Positions 24,834 to 34,143 of a DNA stretch of 35,090 bases are shown here, piece after piece; the first letter of the stretch is position 1; every line of letters begins with the position of its first letter. A program made the translations under genes and the position numbers. Under the pieces are notes generated by a model, which made no database searches, was not told where the DNA came from, and saw nothing but the letters and a program-made list of their open reading frames with translations. This DNA is from Paludibacteraceae bacterium (GTDB lineage: Bacteria; Bacteroidota; Bacteroidia; Bacteroidales; Paludibacteraceae). The stretch spans positions 1-35,090 of the forward strand of contig CAJOIR010000023.1 in NCBI GenBank assembly GCA_905234685.1, given 5' to 3'.

Positions 24834-27800
24834 TTACCTTCTTGTGACTTCACTGCCGAGAATGTCATATATTCTGCCATCAGGTAATAATATATATATG
24901 TTGCCGTCGATAACAATTTTTCGTGCATGATGCAGTGTGCTGTCAGGTGAGGAGAGGTCTTCTATAGTTGTTATAGTGGACTCTATTACCACCTGGCTTG
25001 CCGCTGACCCGTCAGCAGCGACAATGCTGCCGTCTGCAATTTTGGCAGATGCAGGTTTTGTTATATTGCAGTCAGTAAGCTCTATACCTCCAGTAAACTG
25101 TGTAACTGCAGACGTTGAGGTTGCTGCGTTGGCAGTGACAGATGCTGCTTCGACTGAGAGTTGCGACTTGCTGTTCTTACTACCTGTGATGCCACCATTT
25201 ACAACGAGACTCATGTTCTCAATTTTCAGCCGTGAGTCGTTGCTACCGGTCAGTTGCAGTGCGCTGCCTCCTTCGCGTGTGAGAGTGAGACCACCCTTGC
25301 CAGTGATGGAGGTATTGCCAGTGAGGTTGACAACTACTGCAGTACTTGTCAACTTCGACTGAGAAGCGACATCAATGATAAGTCCGTCCATTGTTGACAC
25401 AATCAGCTGCTTTGATGTATTATAGTCGCCATTAACGGTAAGTGTGCGAATGCCGTCAAAGGCAAACACGCCATCGCCAAGCACATCAGTCATATTTCTT
25501 GTTGTAACTTGCACTCCATCAATCACCACATTATATTTCTCGCCTGCAATGGTGATTGTACATTTAGCCGACTTGCCTCCTGCAGAAGCGGTGATGACAG
25601 CAGTCTTGCCTATGTCGGCATTGCTGTTTATCTTCACCTTGCCTGTCGTACTGACGGTAGCAACTGACGTATTGTTGCTACTCCAAGTGATTTTGTCATC
25701 AGTGTCTGCAGGTATGGTTTGTGCCACGAGTTCATATTCATCATCAGGGTCGGCAGTTATCTCAGTTGGCGACAGTTGCACTTCTTCTATCTTGTAGTTG
25801 GTCACATCCACAGTCACCGAGTTGTTTACCTTCGTGCCGTTCTGTGTCATAGTGTAGTAGTAAGTGCCCTTGGTTGCCTTGGTGCCGTCAACGGTGAGTG
25901 TGCCGTCAGATGCCGCAGTGAGTACCGGTGCAGTGCCGCTACCCTCTGCACTACTGCTCAAAGTGTATTTAATGTTGCTCAACGTTGCCTTTGTCGGGTG
26001 GGCAGAAAGGACTATTCCCTCCTGCTTCTCGCCTTTGCATATATAGACGTGGGGTGCAGTCACCGACGTGGCAAGAACAATGCCGTTTGCATCACCAACA
26101 TGCAGGTAGAAATCATCGTAAGCTATGTTGCTTGGACCGCCACCAAGATAGCACTGCGCACGTATGTCAACCGAGTTCTTCTGAACTGACGGCTTGAAAT
26201 ACACTACCTTATAGTACTCGCCGCTTTGCAGTGTGGTTGTGCACTTGTAGTCGGCATAGAAAGTGCCTGACTTGCTGTTGTTAGTCCAACTGTCATAGAA
26301 AATACCGCTGAAGTTGGTAGCATTCTGCGGCACAGGTGTCGCAGTGATTTTCACCACATCACCCACTTTGGTGTAGTAGTCGTTGCCCGACTGCTCCAAC
26401 GGAGATACCACGCCGCTCGAACTGATGCCTTTTGCACTCAGTTCTATGCCCTGCATATAGGTGTTTGTGCCGGCATAGGTGAATGAAAGACAAACATCAG
26501 TACCTGCCAGCATTGCAGAAGTTTCCTTTACACGCGTATATACATAGTTGGTCTGGTTAGCCGTACCGCCCATCAGGAAACTGCTACTTTGAGATGTAGG
26601 TGTCTTGGCATTGTTCCAGTCACTCTCAGTCAGGCTACCGATACTCTTCTTATAGTTAAATATCAGGTATTCCTGTGTTATCTTCGGGTTTGTGACATAT
26701 ATCTGTGTACCTGTAACCGATAGATTTGCCTGTACTACGTCAACATAGCATGCCTGCTTCACCACCTTACGTGGAGAACTATATAGCACTCCATCGTAAC
26801 CGGTTGCCGTCACGCGTGCACGAATGAACTTGTCAAGGTCGGCTACTGTAACTATGTATGCTCCGTCCGATGCAGTTGCACTCAAGTTACTCCAGTTCGT
26901 CGCACCATCACTGCTTATCTGCCACTGCACACTGACTTTGCCAGCCTTGTCAAGGTTAGCCACATCACCAGTATATTGGCAGTGCAGATGATACCCTGGC
27001 GATATAGTCGTCTGGTCTATTGCTACTGTACCTGTCAGCGGCTGTGAATCTATAAACACGGTATGAGCATAGTCACCGCTGGAGTTGGTTATATACTTGC
27101 CTTTGTTCACTCCGTCTAACGGGGACTTGATGAAATACGGAGAAGTGATATATATGTTGTTCTGTGCCCAGATTGCCCAGAAACCCTTGGCACACACCTG
27201 ACTGCCGATGTTTATACTGCCTTTCTCGGCGTATATGCCGAACTTGGCACCGTTGGCAGTCACGATGCCGCCTTTGATATTTACGTTTGCCTCCCACGAT
27301 GCGATAGCGGAGCCGTTGGTGCTACAATCGGCAATTATGTTACCGCTGTTGATAATCACATCCTTTTTTGCACAGAGAGGAGTGCAGCCTTCTGCGCCTG
27401 ATTCTGCAGTCACATCGCCCGATATGGTCAGAGTGCCGTTAGCTGCTGTAACAGCATAGGCTGCCGACTTGGCAGTGAGCGAACCGTCAGTGACAGTCAC
27501 GTTCTGTTTCGCCCATACTGCCCAACCTGCCGCAGTGGCAGTCACATAGCCGCCAAGTGTAATAGAGCCTTCGTCGGTTATGATGCCAAACTTCGCTCCG
27601 CGTGCTGTCAAAGTGCCCTTCTTCATCGTTATGTTGCCTTTGGGGGCATATACTGCAGCGCAGTTGGTGCCGCTTTCCACATTCAGGTAGCCGTCTTCTA
27701 TTGTAATATTGCCGTTGCGAGAGTATATACCGTCATCACCAGGGTCAATACTGATATTGCCCGAACGAATTATGATGTCCTTGTCAACATTCAGACCGTC

Positions 27801-28133
27801 TTTTTTGCTGATGATGTTCAGGTTGCAGTAAGTGGTAAGTTTGTCAACTGAAATGCCATGACTGCCTGAATTGATTATCAGGTTCTTGTCGCCTGAGATA
27901 TTCAGTTCGTAACCGCCTGATATGCCTTTCAACTGTCTGCTCACATCCATGTGGAGGTTGGTATAGCCAGTCAGTTCGAGCGAAGAGCCGTCAGCAAGTG
28001 TGCTGGCATACACTGTACCCTTCACGGGTACTGACGCCTGAGTGTTTGCACTCATATGCTGTGGTAGCACTGAAAATATACAAGCAAACAGACACAATAT
28101 GCCTGTTCTACGATATGAAACAACTTTTTTCAT
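24834..28133 (-). CDS. Large secreted beta-helix/Big_2 surface protein with T9SS-like tail
   Basis: This is a 1099-residue exported protein with a signal region in about 1-29. Residues about 50-350 form a repetitive beta-helix of the carbohydrate-binding (DUF4353-like) kind, with units such as GNISIDPGDDGIYSRNGNITIEDG and alternating 'AKFGI' and 'AVWA' rungs. The middle holds Ig-like segments; a Big_2 domain lies at about 780-861 (SPTEITADPDDEYELVAQ … TWSSNNTSVATVSTTGKVK). A second beta-helix-like region (about 865-1045) follows, then the tail KIVIDGNIYILLPDGRIYDILG. The tail matches that of the 791-residue protein in both protein and DNA. Minus-strand neighbours are close, so co-expression is likely. 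The binding target is unknown. Confidence 0.85.
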   Translation of the reverse strand: MKKVVSYRRTGILCLFACIFSVLPQHMSANTQASVPVKGTVYASTLADGSSLELTGYTNLHMDVSRQLKGISGGYELNISGDKNLIINSGSHGISVDKLTTYCNLNIISKKDGLNVDKDIIIRSGNISIDPGDDGIYSRNGNITIEDGYLNVESGTNCAAVYAPKGNITMKKGTLTARGAKFGIITDEGSITLGGYVTATAAGWAVWAKQNVTVTDGSLTAKSAAYAVTAANGTLTISGDVTAESGAEGCTPLCAKKDVIINSGNIIADCSTNGSAIASWEANVNIKGGIVTANGAKFGIYAEKGSINIGSQVCAKGFWAIWAQNNIYITSPYFIKSPLDGVNKGKYITNSSGDYAHTVFIDSQPLTGTVAIDQTTISPGYHLHCQYTGDVANLDKAGKVSVQWQISSDGATNWSNLSATASDGAYIVTVADLDKFIRARVTATGYDGVLYSSPRKVVKQACYVDVVQANLSVTGTQIYVTNPKITQEYLIFNYKKSIGSLTESDWNNAKTPTSQSSSFLMGGTANQTNYVYTRVKETSAMLAGTDVCLSFTYAGTNTYMQGIELSAKGISSSGVVSPLEQSGNDYYTKVGDVVKITATPVPQNATNFSGIFYDSWTNNSKSGTFYADYKCTTTLQSGEYYKVVYFKPSVQKNSVDIRAQCYLGGGPSNIAYDDFYLHVGDANGIVLATSVTAPHVYICKGEKQEGIVLSAHPTKATLSNIKYTLSSSAEGSGTAPVLTAASDGTLTVDGTKATKGTYYYTMTQNGTKVNNSVTVDVTNYKIEEVQLSPTEITADPDDEYELVAQTIPADTDDKITWSSNNTSVATVSTTGKVKINSNADIGKTAVITASAGGKSAKCTITIAGEKYNVVIDGVQVTTRNMTDVLGDGVFAFDGIRTLTVNGDYNTSKQLIVSTMDGLIIDVASQSKLTSTAVVVNLTGNTSITGKGGLTLTREGGSALQLTGSNDSRLKIENMSLVVNGGITGSKNSKSQLSVEAASVTANAATSTSAVTQFTGGIELTDCNITKPASAKIADGSIVAADGSAASQVVIESTITTIEDLSSPDSTLHHARKIVIDGNIYILLPDGRIYDILGSEVTRR

Positions 28134-28211
28134 AAGAAATATGATTTATATCTTAACTAATTTCATCCTAAGCTCATCCTTAGCTTATCCCAACCTCACT
28201 GAACCGTCTAA

Positions 28212-29528
28212 CTACTTCTTGCCGCGAATGAGATTGATATCGCCTGAGAGTTGGTATATACCAACAGCCTGTGGTTTGTTCTTCGTCACCTTATGGTACT
28301 CTCCTCCTGCCTCGGCATCAGCACCCTTGGCACGTATGATATAATAATAAGCACCTTCGGCGGCAGGTCTGCCGTTTATCGTGCCGTCCCAGCCTTTGGC
28401 AGGGTCAGACCAATGATATACGAGTTTGCCCCAACGGTTATAGACCCAGCAGTCGAACTCGATTATAGAGCGGTACATCACGCGGAACTCGTCGTTCAGA
28501 CCGTCGCCGTTAGGAGTGAAAACATTGGGCACCATAAGTTGCGAAGTGCTTACCGACACCTGTATTTCAATGGAGTCACTCTCGCACTTGTCGTTGCTAA
28601 CCCAAAGTAGCACACGGTACTCACCAAAGTCGTCGAACACATACCTGTGTTGTTCGTCGGTGCGTTGGGCTATCAGGTCGGTACCTTTCAATATTTTCCA
28701 GCGGTAGTACTGTGCCACAGGAGTGTTGGCATTGGCAGTGAAGAGTATATCAAGCGGAGCACTACCCTTCAGCTGTGTAGCCTCCACAGGTCGCTCAACT
28801 TCGTTGCTTCTCTTGTTCTCCTCTTCAGTGCCACGCACCGTAGTCACTGTTGTCGGATGAGCAGCCACTGCACATGCCTGATAGGTGTCACTGACTATCG
28901 AATCACGCTCAAGACCCAAAACATCAGCTATCTGGTCTGCGCTCAGGCTGAATGTTGTATTGCAAAGAGGAGCACCTACGGTCATATTCTCGCGTAGTGT
29001 GACGTGCTCTGTTGCGACCGAGTCCTGCCAGTTTTCTCCGTCCCAGGCCAGCGTGGTGTATGTTACATCACATTCACGACTGATAACATGCTTGCTTCCA
29101 AACTGTGTGCAGTACGACATCTCCGGTATCACACCTGTCAGTCTCAGACTTGTCTGTGTACAGCGGTTGGCATAATCAGGGTCGGCAGCAAGAGCATCGA
29201 ACTGCAACCTGTACTGCGAATAGTCAAGCACCCAGAAGGTGGAGCGCTGAGCGCCTACGTAAACTATATACCCGCAGTTGTTGTCGGCATTCATCCACTC
29301 GTCCATACCAGAGTCAGCCAGCAACACCGAGTCTGCCCCGTTCATGCGGTAAAGCTTGTCTATGTTGCCATTAGTCTTTATGACGGCATTGGTGAGGTCT
29401 TTGAATATGAACACATGGTCAATGCCTGACGCATTTGGCAGCTCGTATGCATCAGGTGCAGTCACTGCCTGCTGCGCTGCTGCAAGCAGAGGCATCAGGG
29501 TCAGCAATATAACAGTCAGTCGTTTCAT
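28212..29528 (-). CDS. Secreted protein with PKD-like domain and type B (CHU_C) T9SS sorting domain
   Basis: This is a 438-residue exported protein with a signal peptide (about 1-18). The N-terminal region (about 20-240) is unrecognised and contains several cysteines. A PKD-like Ig domain follows (about 252-330, GSAPLDILFTANANTPVAQYYRWKI). Then comes the gliding-motility-associated C-terminal domain from about 333: VPNVFTPNGDGLNDEFRV, WVYNRWGKLVYHW, GWDGTINGRPAAEGAYYYII. This type B domain marks cargo of the type IX secretion system. About 20 residues extend past the usual end. It begins 7 nt after the serA stop, so it may be read through from serC-serA, and it leads the four-gene surface run. 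Confidence 0.9.
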   Translation of the reverse strand: MKRLTVILLTLMPLLAAAQQAVTAPDAYELPNASGIDHVFIFKDLTNAVIKTNGNIDKLYRMNGADSVLLADSGMDEWMNADNNCGYIVYVGAQRSTFWVLDYSQYRLQFDALAADPDYANRCTQTSLRLTGVIPEMSYCTQFGSKHVISRECDVTYTTLAWDGENWQDSVATEHVTLRENMTVGAPLCNTTFSLSADQIADVLGLERDSIVSDTYQACAVAAHPTTVTTVRGTEEENKRSNEVERPVEATQLKGSAPLDILFTANANTPVAQYYRWKILKGTDLIAQRTDEQHRYVFDDFGEYRVLLWVSNDKCESDSIEIQVSVSTSQLMVPNVFTPNGDGLNDEFRVMYRSIIEFDCWVYNRWGKLVYHWSDPAKGWDGTINGRPAAEGAYYYIIRAKGADAEAGGEYHKVTKNKPQAVGIYQLSGDINLIRGKK

Positions 29529-29535
29529 TACACTC

Positions 29536-30456
29536 TTACTTGTTCACTTGAAAGCGTGTGTTTCCATTCTTCAGATAGTCAACTATCTGCTTTGCTGCAG
29601 CTATGCCTGCGTTTATGTTCGCCTCTGCAGTCTGGGCACCCATTTTCTTTGGTGTGGAAAAATAGCGGTCGGCAAACAACTCACGCATCTTCACATCGCA
29701 TGCAGGCATGATGTCAGTCACATACTTGAAGTCTGTTCTTTCTGTCATCAGTTGCACAAGTTCGTCTTCGTTGATGACTTCTTTTCTGGCAGTGTTCACC
29801 AATATGGCGCCTTTAGGCATCAGATTCAGCAGTTTCTTGTTGATACTGCCTTTGGTCTCGGCAGTTGCAGGGATATGCAGTGATACTATATCTGCCTGTT
29901 TGTACAGTTCCTCAGCTGAGTGCACGGGAGTTACTCCCGCTGCTGTCATTGCCTCGTCAGGACAATAGGCATCGTAAGCTATCACATTCATTCCAAAGCC
30001 TTTGGCTATACGTGCCACGTTTCTGCCAACATTGCCGAAGGCGTGTATGCCGAGCGTCTTGCCCATAAGCTCTGCGCCAGAAGCACCGTTGTAGAAGTTA
30101 CGCACTGCATATACCATCAGACCCAATGCCAGTTCAGCCACGGCATTAGAGTTCTGCCCGGGTGTGTTCATTGCCACTACATTGTGCCCGGTGGCTGCAT
30201 TCAGGTCTATATTGTCGTAGCCTGCGCCTGCACGCACTACAATCTTCAGCTGCTTTGCTGCGTCAAGTACTTCTGCATCAACCACATCGGAGCGGATTAT
30301 CAGTGCATCGGCGTCTGCCACTGCATCCAGCAACTGCTGCTTGCTGGTGTATTTTTCAAGTAGGGCTAACGTGTAACCTGCCTCTTCTGTCACCTTGCGT
30401 ATGCCGTCAACTGCCACTTTGGCAAACGGCTTCTCTGTTGCTACTAAGACTTTCAT
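29536..30456 (-). CDS. serA: D-3-phosphoglycerate dehydrogenase
   Basis: This enzyme oxidises 3-phosphoglycerate with NAD+, the first step of serine synthesis. From the ATG at 30456 (MKVLVATEKPFAKVA) it is 306 residues; the frame is open to an ATG at 30531, but the extra 25 residues (MGYSYIMPVIHT…) look like leader. The NAD-binding loop is GIHAFGNVGR, the substrate and catalytic Arg lies in NTARKEVINEDEL. In place of the usual catalytic His (HIGAST) the sequence has KKMGAQTAEAN, a lysine-type variant that I recall from Bacteroidota and Entamoeba enzymes. There is no ACT regulatory domain, so classical serine feedback is unlikely. It lies downstream of serC, which supplies the next step. Confidence 0.93.
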   Translation of the reverse strand: MKVLVATEKPFAKVAVDGIRKVTEEAGYTLALLEKYTSKQQLLDAVADADALIIRSDVVDAEVLDAAKQLKIVVRAGAGYDNIDLNAATGHNVVAMNTPGQNSNAVAELALGLMVYAVRNFYNGASGAELMGKTLGIHAFGNVGRNVARIAKGFGMNVIAYDAYCPDEAMTAAGVTPVHSAEELYKQADIVSLHIPATAETKGSINKKLLNLMPKGAILVNTARKEVINEDELVQLMTERTDFKYVTDIMPACDVKMRELFADRYFSTPKKMGAQTAEANINAGIAAAKQIVDYLKNGNTRFQVNK

Positions 30457-30543
30457 TGTATCAAAAGTTGTTGTCAGTTGAATGGTTTTGCCTTTTGTAT
30501 GTATCACAGGCATGATATAGGAATAGCCCATAATACTGATACA

Positions 30544-31632
30544 TCAGAGTTTGTTTTCGTATTCTTTTATGCAGTCAACCAGTGCCTGCACACCTGCCAG
30601 ATCCATTGCATTGTAGAGTGAAGCGCGGAAACCGCCTACCGAACGGTGACCTTTCACACCCACCATGCCCTTAGCTGTGGCAAACTTGAAGAAGTCGTCC
30701 TGCAGTTCCTGATATTCCGGCTTGAGGACGAAGCATACATTCATGCGTGAGCGGTCTTCCTCCTTCGCTGTGCCTGTGAATATCTTCGAATGGTCTATGC
30801 AGTCGTACAGCAGTTCTGCCTTGGCTATGTTGCGTTTCTCAGCACCTTCTACACCACCGTTGGCCTTAAGCCACCGCAAAGTGAGCATTGCCGTATATAT
30901 AGGAAGTACAGGAGGAGTGTTGAACATTGAGCCGCCGTCGATATGTGTGCGGTAGTCAAGCATTGTAGGTATATGCCTGCTAACATGACCAAGCAAGTCA
31001 TTCTTCACAATGACGAAAGTGACACCTGCCGGAGCAAGGTTCTTCTGAGCACCTCCGTATATTATGCCATACTGGCTTACGTCAACAGGTCTTGACAGAA
31101 TGTCTGACGACATATCGGCTACCAAAGGCACATTGCCTTTCTTCCTGTATATGTCAGTCAGTTTCTTGTCGCTGAGTTCTGTGCCGTAGATGGTGTTGTT
31201 GGTGGTGATGTGGAAATAATCAGCGTCCTGAGGTATCTCATATTCAGTAGGAATATAAATATAGTTTGCCTCTGCCGAGCTTGCCACCTCCACTGCTTCA
31301 CCGAAGCCTTTGGCCTCTTTAAGCGCCTTCTTAGCCCACACACCTGTATTCAGGTATGCCGACTTCTTTTCCATCAGGTTGTAAGGCACCATACAGAATT
31401 GCAGCGATGCGCCGCCTCCGAGGAATATCACACTGTAGCCATCAGGTACTCCGAGCAACTCTTTCATCAAAGCGGCTGCTTCGTCAACCACCGGCTGAAA
31501 ATACTTCGCACGGTGCGATATTTCCAATATACTTAGACCTTCGCCCTGAAAGTCTATCACAGCCTCAACTGTCTGCTTTATCACTTCCTGCGGCAGGATA
31601 CTTGGCCCTGCATTGAAATTATACTTTTTCAT
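30544..31632 (-). CDS. serC: Phosphoserine aminotransferase
   Basis: This 362-residue PLP enzyme converts 3-phosphohydroxypyruvate and glutamate to phosphoserine and 2-oxoglutarate. Family signatures are the N-terminal [13 protein letters not shown], the LGGGASLQF phosphate-binding segment, [15 protein letters not shown] and the Schiff-base lysine Lys197 in [27 protein letters not shown] near the C-terminus binds substrate. It is complete and of normal length. It is followed by serA 87 nt downstream, the usual Bacteroidota serC-serA pair, though the DUF1015 gene that often comes third is absent and replaced by a surface-protein run. The 95-nt spacer upstream shows no clear TAnnTTTG promoter. 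Confidence 0.96.
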   Translation of the reverse strand: MKKYNFNAGPSILPQEVIKQTVEAVIDFQGEGLSILEISHRAKYFQPVVDEAAALMKELLGVPDGYSVIFLGGGASLQFCMVPYNLMEKKSAYLNTGVWAKKALKEAKGFGEAVEVASSAEANYIYIPTEYEIPQDADYFHITTNNTIYGTELSDKKLTDIYRKKGNVPLVADMSSDILSRPVDVSQYGIIYGGAQKNLAPAGVTFVIVKNDLLGHVSRHIPTMLDYRTHIDGGSMFNTPPVLPIYTAMLTLRWLKANGGVEGAEKRNIAKAELLYDCIDHSKIFTGTAKEEDRSRMNVCFVLKPEYQELQDDFFKFATAKGMVGVKGHRSVGGFRASLYNAMDLAGVQALVDCIKEYENKL

Positions 31633-31727
31633 GGTTGTATGATTTTTGTGAATCAGGAGATTGTGAATTGGTGAATTGCATTGTCGGCACGAAAGACGTA
31701 CAACTCACAAATCCGGCAATTCCATAA

Positions 31728-33683
31728 CTATTGGTTGTTTCTTTTAACGGAGTTCTTGGCGTTCATTGAATCTTTCCACTTGCTCACCTTGGGTTCTATC
31801 TGCTGTGCGGCGCCGGCAAGAGCTTGTTTGGCTGCGCGTGCAACCTCTTTGGCTGTCTGCTTTGCCGTCTCAACGGCATTCTGGGCTGCTATCTTCGCCT
31901 CTTCCACAAGGTCAACCTTCTCCATCCAGCATATTGTCTGACCCTTGGCTACCATTTCTCCCTGTTCTTTGTCTATGGCAACGATACGTGAGTTCTCGAA
32001 GGCAGTAACCACCTCCATGCCGTGCTGCGTCTGAAGAACGCACACCTGCTCACCTTTCGTGTACAGTTTGCCGTGAGCAGGCTTGCCGCTGCCCTCGCCG
32101 GTATTTATCTCCCACAACAGACGGCCGTTCATAGGAGCTTCCAGTGGTTCTGCCGACGGGTGAAGAATTGCGCGTTTGTCGGCTGCGGAGATGAATGTAA
32201 CCTGCTGACCACCACGGGCGGCTTTCTCCATACGCTCCAGCAAATCCTTGTTGAACTGCTCCTTTGCCTGACCAGACTTGTATTCGCGATACTGCTTGTC
32301 ATGCATGGCAAACTCGAACAACTCCTCATCATCCTGTCCTCTGTCCCAACCGAGTTCTTCCATTTCTTTTATGTATTGTGGCAGCACGTCTGGGTAGAGT
32401 TTCTGCGGGTCGTCGGTGTAGAACTCATAGCCTTTCTCCTTTGCCAGTTCAATGATTTCAGGCGCAAGTTCGCCAGGCAGTTTGCCCGACTTGCCGAGTA
32501 TCATGCCCCACATTGCGGGGTCCATGCGGCTGAAGTCCTTCTCGCCCATTGAGCGGCTGTATATGTTCATCAACGCTGCGTTCTTCACATACTGCGAGAA
32601 CGGTGTCACCAGACACGGAGTGCCGAGCATAGGCCAAATTCTCTGAACCTCGTCGAAGAGTTCTACCAATAGTTCGTCTTCCGACAACTCGTGTTCGCCT
32701 TTCTTTCTTAAGTTGGTATTGATAGCAGCATGCATGCCTTTCAGGTCTGCCATCAGACTACCCATCATGCCGCCCGGCAGACCGCAGCCTACCAGAAGCG
32801 ACGACATAAGGGCGTTCTTCGGGTCTATCCAGTAGCCGAGGAAGTCGTCAATGAACGACTGCGTCAGACTCCTTGCCTCCATATACGCCTTCATGTTTAT
32901 GTCTTTTACGAGGAAACCTGCATCACGGAGCATCGCCTGAATGGTGATTACGTCAGGATGCACCTTGCCCCAACTAAGAGGCTCCATTGCCACGTCAAGC
33001 ACATCGCCGCCAGATTTGGCAACTTCAAGCATGCTGGCTACAGAGAAGCCCGGACCCGTATGACCGTGATACTGCACGATGATGTCAGGGTGTTTCTCTT
33101 TTATCGCGGCTACTATGGTGCCCAGCATCGCCGGTCTGCCTATACCTGCCATATCCTTCAGACATATCTCCTGTGCACCGCCTTCTATCAGTTGCTCTGC
33201 AAGGTTGATATAGTATTCAGCCGTGTGCACCTTCGAATAGGTGATACACATCGTTGCCTGTGCTGTCATGCCTGCCTCTTTCGCCCATTTGATTGACGGA
33301 ATGATGTTGCGAGGGTCATTCAGGCCGCAGAATATACGGGTGATATTTGTGCCTTGAGCATGTTTTACCTTGTACATCAACTGTCTTACGTCTGCAGGCA
33401 CAGGGTTCATTCTTAGAGCATTCAGACCGCGGTCAAGCATGTGGGTCTGGATTCCTGCCTCATTGAAAGGTTTGCAGAATGTCCTGACTGCAAGGTTGGG
33501 ATTCTCACCATACAGCAGATTCACTTGTTCACTGGCACCGCCGTTGGTCTCTACGCGGTCAAAGCAACCCATGTCAATGATGACGGGCGCCACTTTTGCC
33601 AGTTGGTCTTTGCGAGGCACATACTTCCCCGATGATTGCCACATGTCACGATACACGAGGCTGAATTTTACTTCTTTTTTCAT
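31728..33683 (-). CDS. Oxaloacetate decarboxylase/pyruvate carboxylase subunit B-like carboxyltransferase, biotin site degenerate
   Basis: This is a 651-residue protein of the carboxyltransferase (HMGL-like TIM barrel) family that moves CO2 between biotin and pyruvate/oxaloacetate. The barrel keeps the metal ligands Asp13 (YRDMWQ), His206 and His208 (YHGHTGPG) and the carboxy-lysine Lys176 (CLKDMAG). The conserved carboxylase domain follows to about 500. Residues about 510-590 look like a biotinyl/lipoyl domain (LEAPMNGRLLWEI … VAKGQTICWME). At the usual EAMKM it reads QTQHGMEVV (551-559), so the biotin-accepting lysine is missing. An Ala-rich helical tail (about 594-651) is added. It has its own promoter and precedes serC. 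Activity presumably needs a separate biotin carrier protein, or the role has changed. Confidence 0.85.
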   Translation of the reverse strand: MKKEVKFSLVYRDMWQSSGKYVPRKDQLAKVAPVIIDMGCFDRVETNGGASEQVNLLYGENPNLAVRTFCKPFNEAGIQTHMLDRGLNALRMNPVPADVRQLMYKVKHAQGTNITRIFCGLNDPRNIIPSIKWAKEAGMTAQATMCITYSKVHTAEYYINLAEQLIEGGAQEICLKDMAGIGRPAMLGTIVAAIKEKHPDIIVQYHGHTGPGFSVASMLEVAKSGGDVLDVAMEPLSWGKVHPDVITIQAMLRDAGFLVKDINMKAYMEARSLTQSFIDDFLGYWIDPKNALMSSLLVGCGLPGGMMGSLMADLKGMHAAINTNLRKKGEHELSEDELLVELFDEVQRIWPMLGTPCLVTPFSQYVKNAALMNIYSRSMGEKDFSRMDPAMWGMILGKSGKLPGELAPEIIELAKEKGYEFYTDDPQKLYPDVLPQYIKEMEELGWDRGQDDEELFEFAMHDKQYREYKSGQAKEQFNKDLLERMEKAARGGQQVTFISAADKRAILHPSAEPLEAPMNGRLLWEINTGEGSGKPAHGKLYTKGEQVCVLQTQHGMEVVTAFENSRIVAIDKEQGEMVAKGQTICWMEKVDLVEEAKIAAQNAVETAKQTAKEVARAAKQALAGAAQQIEPKVSKWKDSMNAKNSVKRNNQ

Positions 33684-33778
33684 TGTTTGATAACAGATTA
33701 TATAAGGTTTGTAATTTATTTATCCGCTAATTGCAAGGTCATAATGATATGCCTGCATAGTTATTCTAATTTATGCCA

Positions 33779-33809
33779 CAAAGATACAACATATAATTCA
33801 AATATACAA
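33779..33809 (-). promoter_or_regulatory. Bacteroidota-type promoter of the carboxyltransferase gene
   Basis: Minus-strand TTG (33809-33807), a 20-nt spacer, then TATCTTTG (33786-33779), about 95 nt before the ATG at 33683. Confidence 0.55.
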
Positions 33810-33838
33810 CAACTATATATCAACCACCTTTTTTTCTC

Positions 33839-33973
33839 ATGATTTACGTATTTACTACTCTCTATTTATGCATTCCCAAAACTTGATTGATTATCCTCCA
33901 TCTCTCTACCGCCACCTCAATTCATTAAAAACATACCCTCAATATATGATTTACGTAAAAAGGACGTAAAATG
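33839..33973 (+). repeat. Second copy of the ACGTAAAAA leader motif
   Basis: TCAATATATGATTTACGTAA and the next three A (33939-33961) repeat, in the opposite orientation, the flank of the 11-bp array at 17 kb. A second ACGT follows 11 nt later (33953 and 33964). A partial copy, ATGATTTACGTA, lies at 33839-33850. The surrounding 33690-34143 is A/T-rich with no large gene. Confidence 0.8.
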
Positions 33974-34102
33974 AACATAAACAAAAGCAAAGCTGTTGCA
34001 AGTACACACCGTCTCATGCAACTAGCCGAATCGATATTTAACATAATTAGATATTCAAGAGAAATATTGAATAAAACAACAAATGGACAAAAAACGGCAT
34101 AA
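33971..34102 (+). CDS. Candidate 43-residue small protein
   Basis: An ATG at 33971 opens a 43-codon frame directly after the second 11-bp motif, as the 115-residue protein does at 17 kb. The product (MNINKSKAVASTHRLMQLAE …) is basic and probably helical, without a signal peptide. No family is recognised and no TAnnTTTG promoter is seen upstream. The only support is the shared leader motif; it could equally be a chance frame in A/T-rich DNA or a gene remnant. Confidence 0.25.
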   Translation: MNINKSKAVASTHRLMQLAESIFNIIRYSREILNKTTNGQKTA

Positions 34103-34143
34103 AAACCTTTATACCCCCAAAATATCAATAAATCTTAGTAGTC

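Noticed and set aside
30457..30531. N-terminal extension of SerA from the ATG at 30531
   Set aside because: The extra 25 residues do not resemble the family N-terminus, which begins at MKVLVATEKPFAK.
31633..31727. Promoter or attenuator before serC
   Set aside because: Only GAATTGC/GCAATTC and short GTGAATT repeats are visible; no TAnnTTTG box and no terminator-antiterminator pair.
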